DNA of 64,000 bases from Gnetum montanum. Taxonomy: Eukaryota > Streptophyta > Gnetopsida > Gnetales > Gnetaceae. A model generated the notes under the pieces. It saw only the letters and a program-made list of their open reading frames with translations. It ran no database searches and was not told the origin of the DNA. Numbering within the stretch: position 1 is the first letter of the stretch; each line of letters opens with the position of its first letter. Made by a program: the position numbers and the translations under genes. Positions 11,144-24,115 of this stretch are shown in pieces. The DNA lies in contig MNCI01027262.1 of NCBI GenBank assembly GCA_015680685.1, forward strand, positions 1,416,786 through 1,480,785, read 5' to 3'.

Positions 11144-11974
11144 CTATGGGTTGAGTGGAACATAAGGCTCAGGTGTTTTGCTAGGGCCTTCGTTCACATC
11201 ATTGTCCCCCGCTTGGAAGGACAACTCAACCCATACGCTTTCATTTTGGAGATCGGCCTGTTGGGCTGATTCTCCCACTGAGTGGTTAATGTGCAGATGA
11301 GTAGGTGCTTCATTCTCAAAGGGTATGACCTCTGAACCCTGATCCATGTCTACATTACTAATAGCTTGTGTTGCTACTTTGTCATCATGGATCACCACCT
11401 CCCTTCCCATGTATGGTAGGTGGATTTCTTGATGTATGGATGAGGAGACAACCCTAAGTTGTGCTAACCATGATCTCCCCAAGATTAGGTTAAACTCAGG
11501 CATTTCTTGAACCATGATGAACTTTGCATTTGTGGGGAACTAGTCCCCTACTACGATGTCTATGTGAACTGTGCCTTTTACCAAGACGTGTGCCCCGTTG
11601 AACAACCTCAGGCATGACATCGTTGTGGGTTTGATCTGGTCGACAAAACCCAATTTTTCCATAATAGGGAAGGGGATGACATTCATGACAACCCCATCAT
11701 CAATGTGTACCCTTCAGATCTAGTTTTGGCTGACCCAAATTATGATGAAAATGGGTGCCATGGTCACCTGATCCCTCTTGGGATCTTCCCTAATGGTGTC
11801 ATTGTTGAAAGTCAATCGGGATGGCTTAGGCTCTATGGGTGCAAAGGGAAGCATGACCAAGTGGATTGCTTTCTCTTCCATTGGCATGTCTTCATTGATC
11901 AAAATTGTTGTCAACATGTGGATCAGAGCCTCATGATGTGGGACAGACGTCATGATTAGGTCGTACAGGCTCAA
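11144..11974 (-). pseudogene. Element B protease (retropepsin)
   Basis: The aspartic protease would cut the gag-pol polyprotein. Around 11700 the frame reads IDDGVVMNVIPFPIMEKLG, where DDG stands at the usual D-[ST]-G active site; a VDDG-like form is, as far as I recall, seen in Tat/Ogre elements. Downstream are RLFNGAHVLVKGTVHIDI and LILGRSWLAQL, the conserved glycine-rich motif. An upstream part, MSLYDLIMTSVPHHEALIHML, matches element C at about 18857-18940. Stops near 11704 and 11540 break the frame. The protein ends at a stop at 11144 without running into RT, consistent with RT being reached by splicing or lost. Confidence 0.7.
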
Positions 11975-12392
11975 TGTAGTGATTCTCTATTTTAGAGCCT
12001 ATTTGACCTGAGTGAAGGAATCCAAAAGATTTTGGCCACCCTCCTATTTGGTGCTTTCCTCTTCTTCGAATCATCCTAGAAGATGAATTTCCTAAGGAAG
12101 GGAAACTTCGGATCTAGGTTTAGATCCTTTCTGGCAGGGTGGCACGGATTGTGCTGTTATAGCTACGTTTATTTTTGGTGATGAGGTGATAGACGTAGGG
12201 GGCAAAGACGTAGGCTTGGGAATGCCTTGGGTGGCATTCCCCTTCAACGCCTCACCTGCGAAATGCACTTCTCATTTTTTAGGATGAGAAGGTTGTTCAG
12301 CTGTCTTATGCAAGGCGGGGGCTATCGAACAGATTGGCCCGTTGATGATAAAAGGAGCTAACCATGCTAACACATAGGGTAGTGCGATTTTG

Positions 12393-15071
12393 TTAACAAG
12401 TGACAAGAGATGGATGCCTATGGAGAGATTCTCCAGATGAATGACTATTGCGAGCCTCAGCCAGCCAGTGGTGTTGCTGGTGCACTATGCTGAGGCACGC
12501 AAACCATGAATGGCTACTGGGGTGGCCTAGGATCATTGTCAATGTTGATGGCATTGATGACGTAACTAACATTGTTGGCGTTGAGGGGGTCTGTGTAGAC
12601 ATGCATACATTGGTTTTTGGGATGTACTGGGTTTCTTTCATCCAACACCAGTTTTCCCTAGTCGATCAATCTCTGGATATCATCCTGCAATGCCAGACAG
12701 TAATCCATGTTGTGACCACACTATTGGTGATAGTCACAAAACCTGTCTAGTTTGAAACCCTTAGGAACTGGGGGCTCATTGGGAAAGGCCAAAGAGGGGT
12801 TCCAAAGGAGCTTGTAATAGCATTGATGTCTCCTGATTCCATCTTTGAACATTTGCTTATATTGCATGTGCCCTACTGCCAATAGCTGCTTCAGAAGTTC
12901 TGAAGGCTTGAGAGGCAGTGGGGTGTACTTTGGGAAATCTTTACACTCAAAGATCGTTTTGGGTTGCGCAGATGTCTCAGGTGTGGGTACTGGAGGTTGT
13001 GACATGTTGCCCTACTTGGGCATGGGGTTAGCTATGGGTACAACTGGTTTCTTGTTGCTCTTGTTACCGTTGTTACTAGGTCTGGGCTTGGCCTTGGTTG
13101 CCACAGTGGCCACTATGGTTGTTGGGGCTTTACCCTTGTCCTTCTTTGTGAAAGTGTTTCTGTAAGAAACATAGGCCAGGTCTTTGCTTTCCTCAATCGC
13201 ATCCTGTATACTCTTAGTTTGAGAAAAGGCTTGACTAAGAGTGCAAGGGGCAAGATAGTATAGTTTAGACTTGATAAAGTTATTCACTACACCCTTAAAT
13301 ACAACCAGCAAGTAGGCCTCCGCAATGGACTCGTAGATTTTGTTAAGGGTCACGCTCCATCGTTGGATGAACTTCTGGACTGATTCCAAAGGCTCCTACT
13401 TCATGCTCATCAGCTGGTCCAGCGTGATTTCTGGCTTCAAGTTATACTTGAAGCGTGTCATGAATTGGGTCAGAAGCACCTCTAAAGTTGAAATGGATGA
13501 GCATGGTAGTGCGCGATACCAATCTAAGGCTCTCCTGGCTAGGGACATGGAAAAGACACAAATGATCGTGTACAGCCATTGTTGTAACAGGAGAGACTCA
13601 AACCTAAAGATAATTAGATGTGCATTGGGATCCCCCTCCCCATCATACTTCATGAAGTGTGGGAGAGACATCCCTGGGGGTAACGTCAGAGCAGGGATTG
13701 TAGGGTTGATGGGGTTATCTTGGTAAAAGTTCATGACTTTTACTATATCAGTCCTAATAGCCTTAAGGCGTTTGATTTCCTCAGTGAGGGTCTGGATAAG
13801 ATGGAACTCTTGATCCAAACCCTGCAATGGTGTAGGTCATTGGGGAACTACCGAGGTAGTTCCCATTTGTGGAATGGCAGGGATGGCGGTGTGAACCATT
13901 AGCGGTACCATTGGGATAGCCCCCATGAAAGGTGCTGCTTGCACTATCCACCACCTGGCAGGTGGTGCTGTTGGAGTAGCAACCACGGTTTGAGCCGCCA
14001 GATAGACTACTTGTTTTTTTGGTGGAATAGACCATAGCCCCATGTTGGGTTGTACCATTTACGGGGTTTGGTAGGTCTGAGGGCAAACATAATGAGACAT
14101 CTATGACAATTGTGAAATAGGCGAAGAAGTGAATGGGGTCCACCATGTGGACGGGTCTGAGCCCGCCGCGGTGGATGGAACAGATGTGAACGTAGGAATC
14201 GAAACGGAAGTTACCTATGACTGTGAAGTAGAAACAACATGAATATGTGGTAGGGTAGCCATGATTTGTGTGTGATGCACTACAGAAATGGGCTTCTGAA
14301 TAGTTTGTAGAGGCATAGTTGCTACAAATGAAACAGGGGAATAAGGGTGTTGATACACCGAGAAGGTGACATGGCTACCCATTGCAGTTGTAGTTGCAGG
14401 TTGGGGGAGCATAGGCATGATGAAAAAGGGAGCGGTGACAAGCAATAGGTTGGCCTAGAAGGATTGGGTAGGAGGGATAGTAACGGGGTTGGTTTGACCT
14501 CCCTCGTCAGATTGGGAATCGAGTTCCTCCTATCCATCTTGAAAAGCATCATCCTGGTTGGACATTGAGTCCTGCTACTCCCTAAGCCTAGCCAACTGGA
14601 CTAGTTGGTCTAGAAGCCTTTGGTTTTTTTGTGTCAAACATATGGAAGTTCCAGGAGTGGGAACAAACTCCTTCCTGTTGCAGTAAGCAAACTCGAAGCT
14701 ACGTTTTCCCTTGAATTTGTGTACATCGAAAGGCAGGTTTGCCTGAACCTTCACATAGAGGAAGTTATAATGCTCGTGTTGCTAGGCCAAGCCCTCAGGT
14801 CCCTAGTTTTGGATCCTGAGGGATCACCTATTTCCATCATTAGGTTCAGTGGTTGTTTGGCACTAGTGGTGCCTTGAACCATGATGGGAACCTCAACGTT
14901 GAAGGTGTTAGTAGCAGTAGTTGCAGAAGTCATTGTTACTAAGCTAGACACTTGTGCAAACGTGAAAGAAAGCAAGGAAACTAGAAAGCTAAATAGTTTT
15001 TTGAATGGAAAGAGCAAAAAAGAAATTGGCAAGCAATCAAAAAAATGCTTTATGTCTTGCAGGGCTCTCAA
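12393..15071 (-). pseudogene. Element B gag
   Basis: The gag region runs from an ATG near 15071 (a hydrophobic, threonine-rich N-terminal part) through a proline/methionine-rich middle to the capsid core. The core (13827-13012) shows FHLIQTLTEEIKRLKAI, NPTIPALTLPPGM, KYDGEGDPNAHLIIF, RALDWYRALP and KFIQRWSVTLNKIYE. The next part (13005-12393) has HQCYYKLLWNPSLAFPNEPP, FKLDRFCDYHQ and DDIQRLIDQGKLVLDERNP, a pattern seen in Tat-type gag C-termini. Stops and frameshifts separate these blocks, for example TAG at 13012 and 12721. The same blocks in the same order occur on the plus strand in element C at 16917-18407, confirming one family. Confidence 0.75.
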
Positions 15072-15368
15072 GGAGCTATCGAGGCAACTGGCCTATACCA
15101 CACGATGCGTAAAAAACTACAAAAGGGCGTCACATTTACGCTAGTGTGCGATAGGGTAGAGAATTCATGCAAGACTACCATAGGATAGGCAAGTCAACTG
15201 GCAACTAGAGGCTTTATGTCCTATAGGGCTCTTGAGGAACCGTCGAGGTGACTGATCTACATCACACGATGCATAAACAACCACAGATGGGTGTCAAGTT
15301 TACGCTAATGTGTATCAGGGTGCAGAAGGCTTACAAGACTACCGTGACATGCGGAAGGGACACCAAAA

Positions 15369-15387
15369 GGCCCTACTTCTAGCGCCA
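15369..15387 (-). other. Primer-binding site of element B
   Basis: Minus-strand TGGCGCTAGAAGTAGGGCC, separated by 7 nt from the LTR end (TG at 15395). Same start and spacing as in element A. Confidence 0.65.
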
Positions 15388-15991
15388 GAAAAACTGTAGC
15401 AATCGAAAATGTCTATCATTGGAAACACTGAGGGGTCAACAGTCACAGATAGTCTTAACCCCATATCTGCGGGGGGGCTGTGCTGGATAGAATGGATATG
15501 GGGTGCCTTGAATTATCTGGTCGATCAAACAGGAACTTAGTCGACGTCTATGTAGCCTTTTGCAACATGTGATTTGAAAATGAGGCTAACAGCATGAAGT
15601 AATGCTTAAATGTAAAGGAGACAGGAACAGAAAGCAATGTAAAATGAAATAACAAGTAGGAGACAAAGTAAAATGCAGTTAGAAAAATGCATCACTCTGA
15701 AGCTACAAGTTTGCTCTATCAAGATGGATACAGTCAGTTTCACAGCATTGAGGAGTACAGAGATCCTGAGAGTAGCCAAGACATGTAGAGCAAGATGGTT
15801 GTGTGATTGGGCACAGACTCAGGAGCTGACAATGTGAAAATTCTACCAAGGTGGTAGAAAAGGGGCAGAAAAAAATGCCAAATGAGAATGCTAAATGTTT
15901 TCAGTGTCAAACAGAGAGCTCACAATGCTAACTTGCTTTTCTTTTGTCAAAGAGCATTCAGGACCAACCTTTTGAAAGTTTCTCATCGAGG

Positions 15992-15999
15992 TATTTATA
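15992..15999 (-). promoter_or_regulatory. TATA box in LTR B
   Basis: Minus-strand CCCTATAAATACC, about 600 bp from the LTR 3' end; the C LTR TATA is about 680 bp from its end. Confidence 0.6.
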
Positions 16000-16316
16000 G
16001 GGCTAAGGGTATGCAAAAGGGGTAGTTTCGATGCCACGTGCCTTGGGCCCACATTGACTTGTCTATGCTACACGTGCCTTCATGACCGTTGGGCCTGTAG
16101 GACTGTTGTAATACGAGCCTACCATGCCATAATTGTGAGCTTGCCATGTCATAATTGCGTCATCAGCATCTAGAGACATGTGCCAATGGTTCAATTAGGT
16201 GAAGTTCATTGATGTCGCATAACCACCCATCATGCTTTTCTGTGCTTTGTAATGTAACATGTTTGGCGTAGCGTAGCATCTTGTCATGCATTCCGCCACA
16301 TGTGGGCTACATACTT

Positions 16317-16347
16317 GCTACGCTATGCTACGCTACATAGCATAGCG
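16317..16347. repeat. Pentamer palindrome in U3 of LTR B
   Basis: CGCTATGCTA (16321-16330) and TAGCATAGCG (16338-16347): a perfect 10-bp stem with a 7-nt loop, the same loop length as at 8884. Confidence 0.7.
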
Positions 16348-16611
16348 ACTGGCCTTAGTCGCAAAATCTTTGCCAATTTGCAATCTTTGCCATTCGTACT
16401 GTGGAACCTATGAATTTGCTGATCCTACCCCTTGAATTTCCTTTTGTCTCTTCTACCTTAGTGTAGCAGCAGACATGATCTGCCACTTTTTGACAGAAAG
16501 AGACATTGCGGAAGGGCTTGAAGTCAGGTGAGGGGACCGACCGCATAGCTTTTTCTACCCTGCGTAGCACAGCATAGTGTAGTACTTCGTTCTACACTCG
16601 TTTTCTAAAGA

Positions 16612-16650
16612 TTGCTACGCTACATAGTGAGGCGTAGCATAGCGTAGCAA
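16612..16650. repeat. Second pentamer palindrome in U3 of LTR B
   Basis: TTGCTACGCTA (16612-16622) and TAGCGTAGCAA (16640-16650) form a perfect 11-bp stem with a 17-nt loop. Confidence 0.7.
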
Positions 16651-16916
16651 ACTTCGTGACTTCGAAAGCTTACCAAACTGTTTCGTGCATTCCGGGTGCT
16701 GCTGACGACTCCATGCACTATTTTTGAGCAGGTTGTCAGCTGGGTAAACTACTTAGGTGGACAGGTAGGATGATCCATAGAGCCTATTTACATCTAAAGT
16801 AGAAAATTTGCCAAATTGGCCAACCTGAATTTGGAGTGTTCTCCTCTTGAAGAACTTCCGTAGCACTGTGTGAATTACAAGGCCTGGTGAAGCAAACATG
16901 CCTTTGAATTTTTAGG

Positions 16917-18720
16917 ATGTTTCATGCCCTAATGGTGCCCCTCATGGAACTAGTAGTTGCCCCAACAATGCCACCAATGATGGCTGCTCCAACAACCCCA
17001 CAAAATCCTGTGACATCCCCAGGCCTAGACCAAGCTTTCCAGCTCATCCAAACCCTTACAGAAGAAATTAAACAGCTTAAAGTTGCTAGCTCAGAAATAG
17101 TCTAGGTCATAGACTTCTATCAGGATGACCCAATTAGTCCAACTATTCCTGCATTAATGTTGCCTCCTGGGGTGCAACTACCCTAGTTCACAAAATACAA
17201 TACGGATGGTGACCCAAATGCCCACCTAGTCACGTTCAGGTCTAAATCCCTGCTACTATAGCCATGGCCTCATGTCATCATCCATGTATTTTCCATGTCC
17301 TTAAAGGATAAATTCTTAGACTGGTATCACGCACTCCCCCATGCCTCAATCTCAACATTGGAAGAACTATTAGGCCAATTTGTGACCTACTTTATGTACA
17401 ACCTGAAGCTAGAAGTCACTTTGGATCAACTTATGAGCAATAAACAAGAGCCGCTAGAGTCTATGTAAAAGTTTATACAATGATGGAGTGCCACTCTAAA
17501 TGAAATTCATGAACCAATCACCAAGGCCCATTTACTAGCCATTTTCAAAGGTAGTAAATGATTTTATTAAATCCAAGCTATACTACTTGGCCCTGCATTT
17601 CCTTAGCTAGGCATTCACTAAAACCAAGAGCATCCAAGATCTAGCAGAAGCTATTAGGGATCCAACCTATGTAGCATATAAAAATGCACACACAAAAAAG
17701 AATAGGGAGAGAGGCAAGGCCATGACAACCATAATGGCCTCTATAGCCCATGAAACCAATAAGGGTAAATAGAACGATAAGACATCTAAAACGCATGCTA
17801 CAACTAACACAATGCCTAGCCCTAGCAGCACTAGCCAACCTTCGCCCCTAGAAACTACTGCCCAAACTTCAGCAAGGCCAAACTTTTAGCGCAAGGATCA
17901 TTCAAAGTATACTTCCTTACCAATCAAGCCATCTAAGCTTCTAAAACAATTTCTTGGATTTGGGCACATTCAACACAAAGGATGTCAGAGGAGGCTCTTA
18001 AAAAACATCAAAGGTACTACAAAATCCTCCGTGACCCCTCTATGGTTATGCCTAATGACCCACCAGTATCTAAGAACTTTAGACTTGAACACTTCTGCAA
18101 TTATCATCAAGTGTGCAGGCATGGCACAAACTATTTCTTGGCACTAAAAGATGATATCCAACAAATGATCAATCAGCGTAAGCTAGTGTTGGATGAGAGT
18201 AATCCTACCCAACCCAAAAACCAATTGATGCATGTCTACAAAGACCTAAATGCTAACAACATAGTTTACACTATTAATGCCATTGGCATTGATGACAAAG
18301 TAGACATGCAACATGAGCCATTTTTGATTCGTGTATCTCCCTGCAATCCTCAAACATCAACAACAACTAGGTCACAAACCTTGTTTGTCATTAAAGTCCC
18401 TCCTTAGAAATTTGTCGCATGTTTTGTACTTAAGACTACATCACCTGCTACCACAATAGCTAAAGAACCTTTCATTATCAAGGTGCCCAAGCATAAGGCT
18501 CCCCCTACAACCCAAGGTTCAATAATAGGAATCACATCACAACATTCCCATCTGAGGAAATGTGAAGAGCATCTAGAGGATAGGTTGGCTAGAGAGCACA
18601 CTGCATTGGGCTGCCCTAAGCCCATCCCTCTATTGACCTTGCCCATGACTTCATCATCGAAGGCTACAGGTAGCACACAACCACCACCCGCTAATCCAAC
18701 AAAACTTGTCATTTAATCTA
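16917..18720 (+). pseudogene. Element C gag
   Basis: Same protein as element B gag. The capsid block shows FQLIQTLTEEIKQLKVA, PTIPALMLPPGVQLP, DGDPNAHLVTFRS, FLDWYHALPHASISTLEEL and QEPLESM-KFIQ-WSATLNEI (dashes are stops). Around 17550 the frame shifts. The next block (17982-18407) carries HQRYYKILRDPSMVMPNDPP, FRLEHFCNYHQ and DDIQQMINQRKLVLDESNP. At least six stops fall within regions that are open in B. The start is missing: the first residues correspond to the middle of B gag (near 14050), so 5' LTR, PBS and the gag N-terminus are gone. Confidence 0.75.
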
Positions 18721-18840
18721 AACCCGCTCCTTCACAGGAGATTCACTTTTTAGGATGTATTGAAGAAGCAAAGATGAGAAAACAACCAAATAATGGACAA
18801 GATTTCCTAGATTCACTCTCGTAAGTTAAACAAGCTTTAA

Positions 18841-18950
18841 AGTAAAAGAATATAATGTTAAGCTTGTATGACTTAGTGATGACCTCTAACGCACATCGTG
18901 AGGCCTTGGTTCACATGTTAGCATCTATTTTTGTTGGTGTGCATGGCCTT
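18841..18950 (+). pseudogene. Element C protease remnant
   Basis: SLYDLVMTSNAHREALVHML matches the sequence just before the protease of element B. Homology then stops near 18945, so the catalytic part of PR is lost. Confidence 0.6.
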
Positions 18951-19197
18951 GGTGTGCATGTTCCCAAATATTGGTTCACATGACCTTGGTTTTCATGTTT
19001 GCAAAGCTTCCTAACCCGTGAGGCTTTGCCTAGTGCACAACGAGTTGGAAAACAATCACGTAATTAAAGACCATCTCTAATTCACTTCCATGAACACTTG
19101 GCCTTAATGCTCTTGTTCTTTTTTATTTTGCATTATGTTCATTGTTTGCATTATGTCCATTATTTGCATGATGACCATTGTTTGCATTAATTACATT

Positions 19198-19390
19198 TCC
19201 ATGGCCCGAAATGCGCTTAAACTATTTCCATGGTCTAAAATGGCCTTAAACTATTGCATAGCCCAAAATGGCCCTAAACTATTCCATGGCCTAGAATGAC
19301 CTTAAACTATTGCCATAGCCTACTAAGGCCTAAAACTGGCAACTGACTCTTGCAAGTTACATTGCAATGGCTCGAATTGGCCTTAAACTA
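19198..19390. repeat. Short repeats ATGGCC...TTAAACTATTGC
   Basis: About six degenerate copies of a 25-32 bp unit (CCAAAATGGCCTTAAACTAT). It is the reverse-complement partner of the repeat at 10822-11034 and sits between gag-PR and the 3' end of the antisense gene, as in B. Confidence 0.6.
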
Positions 19391-22300
19391 GAACAAGGGG
19401 CCGACAAGGGGCCCAAGCACATTAATAAAATATTAACCAAAAGAAATGCATTAATTGTTTCACTTTCTACTCTTCATTAAATTTGAAGTCCATACAATAA
19501 GGCTTACAAAAAAATAAAATACAAAAACAAATATAAAATCTTTTGCCGTCACGCTACAAGTCTCCACCAACATCTTCATCTCTTGTTCCACTAGGTGCCA
19601 CACCTCCATTTGGATCCTACATAAAATAAAACAAAATAATGAATCAAATTACAATAAAGCTCTCATGAAATATATTGTGATACAATAAAGAATGGCTAAC
19701 CTGAGATGGACCCGCATCCATCTCGAAGGCTATCTTGTCCATGCCAGTCGCTAGACACCATCTCCTCCTTGGTTAGGTTGGACCAATCTTCCTCCCCCAA
19801 ATCAATCCTTACTGCAACTTTCCCTTTCTCCACAATAGTCCATATGGGTGGCCCCAAAGAAAACGTGGCAGTAGTGGTCTCCCCAGAAGATAAGGTCATT
19901 TCTCTTTTAGAAGACTCACTAACCACTACCTGTTGCGTAAATTTTTCATAGGCCCTAGTAGCACCAATCACATCGAGAAATAACTTATGGGTATGCAACT
20001 CAATGGAAGCATCCCGGTATTTTTAACGATAGGCAGCATATTCCATTTTGTAAATGTGCTTATGGTTCTTCTATGCTTACCCCCATTTGTACACCTTGGC
20101 GCTATAGTCCTTCCAGTCTTGGGTTTTCTGGGCCAATAAGTCCATCTGCAAGTGTTGCTTAATAATCTCACAAGTGGCCTCGTTCCTACCCTATACGGCT
20201 AACTAGTATCTTGCATAATCAATTACAGTTGTACGCTAGCTACCATCAAAGGTGTCATGAGCCATCAAAAATTCATTTCATGACCGTACATCCTCCAACT
20301 CAATTGCTTGGCTACCTTTCTCCTTTTCCAACTTTTGGACCTGCTTCCAAAGGTCCTCATTGACACACCTACACTCCCACAATGATTATGCTAAGTAGAG
20401 CACACATTTTCTTATTTCCTCGTATACATCACAAGGCACCTCGATCACCTCTGGTGGGAGTTTAGGCATAGCATCAACCTTGACCACCTGTCTGGGGTTC
20501 CACTTAAGACGAGAAGCTATCAATCACACATGAGAAAGCATCAGTCATGGGATGATAGTAAAAAATGCAATAACTTAGAGAGCCCAATGTTGTAATTTAA
20601 ACACACCTATTTCAAGATCAATCTTCCTTAGGTGGTTAATCATGTCATCAACCACCCCCTCCATAAAGGAAAATTTGTCTAGGGTCTTAGTCCATGGTTG
20701 GAGGTGGATTGAAGAAGAAGAATTAGGGGCCTTAACAGTAGTGTCTATTGCACAACAAAGCATGTTAGCTTAGTAAAGAAGAGGAAATCCAAATTAAAAA
20801 ATAACATAAACAATAGTGTAAAGCTCCTACCCAGCAAACCCTCAGGGGTGAGAGCCATGGGATCACCCATCGACACATTATCAAGAAAATGGTCAAACTC
20901 ATCGGCATCGAATTGTAGCCCTTCCCCTTCTAGCTGACTCAACAATGTGGTGGCGTCTTCAACTATCATATGCCCCTCAGGTGCTGGGGCACACTCTGAA
21001 AAAGGATCATCGGCAGCAGAGGCCTCTTCCTCTATGGCAGGGGCCTCCTCCTCTGCAACCAAGGCCTCTTCTTCTTCTTCAGCGGGGGCCCCTGCTTCAG
21101 GGGCCAAAAATTCTTCTTCTTCTTCTGTTAAACATGTCTAAGGTAAGAAGGCTAGTTTAACACAAAATGGGAGGGGTAACTAACAAGATAATTGAACATA
21201 CTTACCAACTATGGGCTACACTTTGTGAACCTTGATTCAAAACTTTCTACCTTTGTCTGCACTAGTGCGGGCGAGCCTCTTCCATGAGATGAAACGTTTT
21301 GCGTTGCAACCTGGATTTCACTATTTTTGCAATGAGACACAACCCCCCTTAGCATATTTCCTATGTTAGTGTGAGGTGCCTCGCCAACGCTATCTAGTGC
21401 ATGAAAGGGATGTCCCACCTGATCCCTTGTCGTTATGAAAAGAGACTCCCCAATAGCTTCTGGGAGGTTTTGAGATCAGGTGGTGCGGAATACTTGGAAA
21501 ATCCATAGTTTGGATATCTAGGTGTGGTCCTATTGCATCTAGATGTCATTATCTTGGACCACCAAGAATTCTGCAAATTGTCATAGGTAGGCTATGAAGA
21601 AGGTAAAGTGTACATTGAAATGGGCATCAAGATTCTCATGAAGCCTAAGCATTTTAGCTCGCAAGCCTTCAGAAAGGTACTTGGCCCAATAATAGTGGGT
21701 CCCTTCTTCCATGACATCCCTCATGATCCAAGCTTGCTCTACTCTAAGAATTTTCCCTTGGGAGAGTAGCTTGGGGAAGGCATGATCCTGGAAGATAGGG
21801 TAAACCTTTTGGACTACCCCTAGCCTGACCTTATGCATATAAATTCCCTCTCAATCTTTGCTTGTCCCTAGTCATTCCTCTATATCCCCTTGATGGTTTA
21901 CATCCTTTTTAGTTTTACCTCATATAGGTAGACCATTAAAGGGAACACTGAAAAGATCTAAAAAACAGTTGTCAGTAATCTCAAACACCACCCACACATT
22001 GTGAACATGTGAAGAAGCAGTCAGCCTTTTCAGAAAATGAATCAACTAGGGAGAGAATTTCCATGGCTAGGATGCTTGGATTTACAGCTAAAAATAAATC
22101 CATGATTCTAGCCTCTTGAACATTGTGAACAAGGGTGGCTAGGGCCCCATTGCATAGCCAATAGTGTATCTCGTCCACCTACCCATATTTGAAGAAGAGG
22201 TTAGTCTCATCACAGCTGGAGGTGATTACTATAACCTCTTGGGATTCTCTTACTACTACAATAATCAACAAAAAAATTAACAAAAGGTAAAAATAGAATC

Positions 22301-23195
22301 AATCTCTTGAACACATAAATACAAATGCATAATCTAATACACCGGGTGTGAATGACATGGGAAATGATGGGATCTCCACTAGAACATCCTCCACGGTAAG
22401 TGCACGGCGGGATGTCCACTCATTATCCAACCATCCAAGTTCCTTGCATTTCAAATAGAACTTGGCATACTTTGTTGGATAGGTTCTGAAATTGGCCCCA
22501 AGTTGGTCTATGATGCCAGCACACACATTTCCGACAAAAGAGAACTCTTGTAAGGCTGTTTGAGCCAACACCAATGTCCCCTTGTGATCGTGAAGGCCAT
22601 CCTTGTCAATTACAAACATGGTAGCATGCATAGTACAATAATAATTTTGACTATGTAAGATAAATGATACATGTCTAAAATATCTTTATAAGACTCACTC
22701 ACCAACATAGTAGATGGTCCCAGGTGGATTTTTGAAGAAGGTACCCATGTGACGGGCAACGAACAATGTGTTGTATTTATGATAGCATTTAAATTTGGGC
22801 ATGGCCCAAATCCAACACAAGCATCTAAAGCCTCTTGGGCACTCATTTGATCCTTTTTCCCTTTTTCCTTCAATCAAACCATCAGCCATAAACTTTAAAA
22901 TGCCTCGATTTTCCTCGGGCAACAACGTTTCAACAAGAATAATGGCTATCTTGGTTAATAAGTGTGACCATACTATCACACTGAAGTGGTGAAGGATGAA
23001 CTCTTGCACACCTTCTTAGAACTAGACTACCTAATCCCCTACCCACTCATGGGTAGGGGGAATTTTGGCCATGGGTACACTTAGGTAGCACAAGGCTCCT
23101 ACCAACTCAAGCACAATCAAGATGGATTTCAACATGACCCTACATGACATAGCACAAAGCGTTAGTACAATGTTCAAGTGACAGTTACTTAATAG

Positions 23196-24115
23196 TGTAG
23201 CGTAGCCTCTGGTATACAATTTTTTTCCAAGTACAAAATAGTATGTCCCTAACATAATGAGACAAATCCAAACATTACATGTAGCGTAGCAGGTTATTAC
23301 ATGCAACATAGTGTAACAAGTACACCCTGTGTAGCATAGCAGCTATGTTACATGCAACATAGTGTAACAGGTACACCTTGCGCAACGTAGCGGCTATGTT
23401 ACGCATAGAGTAGTGTAATAGGTACACCTTACATAGCATAGCGGCTACATTATGCATAGCCTAGCATAGCGGGGTACGATGTAGTGGCTACGTTACACGT
23501 AACATGGTGTGACGATCATACCCTATGTAGCGTAGCAACGTAGCAAGTATGATAGGTATAACAATGTAACAAGCATAACAACATAGTAGGTACAACACTG
23601 TAACAAGCGTAGCAACATAGCGGCTCTACCAATGTAGTAGCATAATGGCTCTACTAGTGTAGTAGTGTAGCAAGCCTACCAGTGTAGTAGTATAACGACA
23701 TAGCATAGCAACCACCGAAAACACAACAATCTAACAGTTGCAATGTCAAAAATAATGTAGCCTAAGAAAAATACATACAATGTTTTCATTACCCCAGCCC
23801 TGTCCTACTGCATGAAATATAACATACAACATGTTATTCTATGCTAAACATGTGCTACGCTACCTAAAAACCTTGCAAGCCACAATCCCCTCCATGGGTG
23901 CTACGCTACACTAAACGTGCACTATGCTACCTAGAACCTTCTAAACCCTTGCAATGGTGCACTGCCCATTCCCAACAATGGTGGTCAAGGCAATGTCGTG
24001 TGCCAACCATAGCATAGCAGTTGCCTCAGCTTCTATGACCAAGTTAGTGACAACCATAGCATAGCAGCTAAAGCAGTAGCCAAAGCAATAATAATAATTG
24101 CAGCGTAGCAATAAT
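23196..24115. repeat. Pentamer-rich intron 1 (TAGCR tracts)
   Basis: Besides the minisatellite there are dense TAGCG/TAGCA units and their complements at 23560-23720, 23850-23930 and 24005-24110. No coding potential is convincing here. Confidence 0.6.
23275..23535. repeat. 51-bp minisatellite, about five units
   Basis: The unit runs TAGCATAGCAGCTATGTTAC...GTACACCTTG, 51 bp long. In the minus-strand frame it gives a 17-residue repeat with the core YLLHYVACNIAAML. It lies in intron 1 of the antisense gene, and the pentamer TAGCR begins each unit. Confidence 0.7.

Larger units (their letters stand above)
6258..16880 (-). mobile_element. Element B: Tat-like LTR retrotransposon carrying an antisense gene
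   Basis: Read on the minus strand: 5' LTR (16880-15395), PBS, gag, protease, a short-repeat spacer, then a spliced gene on the opposite strand (6258-10642). RT, RNase H, integrase and the 3' LTR are absent; sequence left of about 6250 is unrelated. The gag and the antisense gene match element C domain by domain, so B and C are one family, here lying head to head. Confidence 0.75.
15395..16880 (-). repeat. 5' LTR of element B
   Basis: The left edge begins TGTAGC at 15395 beside the PBS. The first ~150 bp align with the LTR at 62895 (shared GAAAATGT and GGTGCC...CGATCAAA) and, reversed, with the end of the C LTR at 32470-32622. A minus-strand TATA box is at 15992-15999. U3 holds pentamer palindromes at 16317-16347 and 16612-16650. 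The right edge, near where element C gag begins, is uncertain. Confidence 0.65.

Noticed and set aside
11705-11959. Plus-strand 84-codon frame
   Set aside because: It is the mirror of the element B protease on the minus strand, which has clear motifs.
23275-24115. Regularly repeated units that could suggest a CRISPR array
   Set aside because: No unique spacers of constant length; the units are a 51-bp tandem repeat and pentamers in plant DNA.
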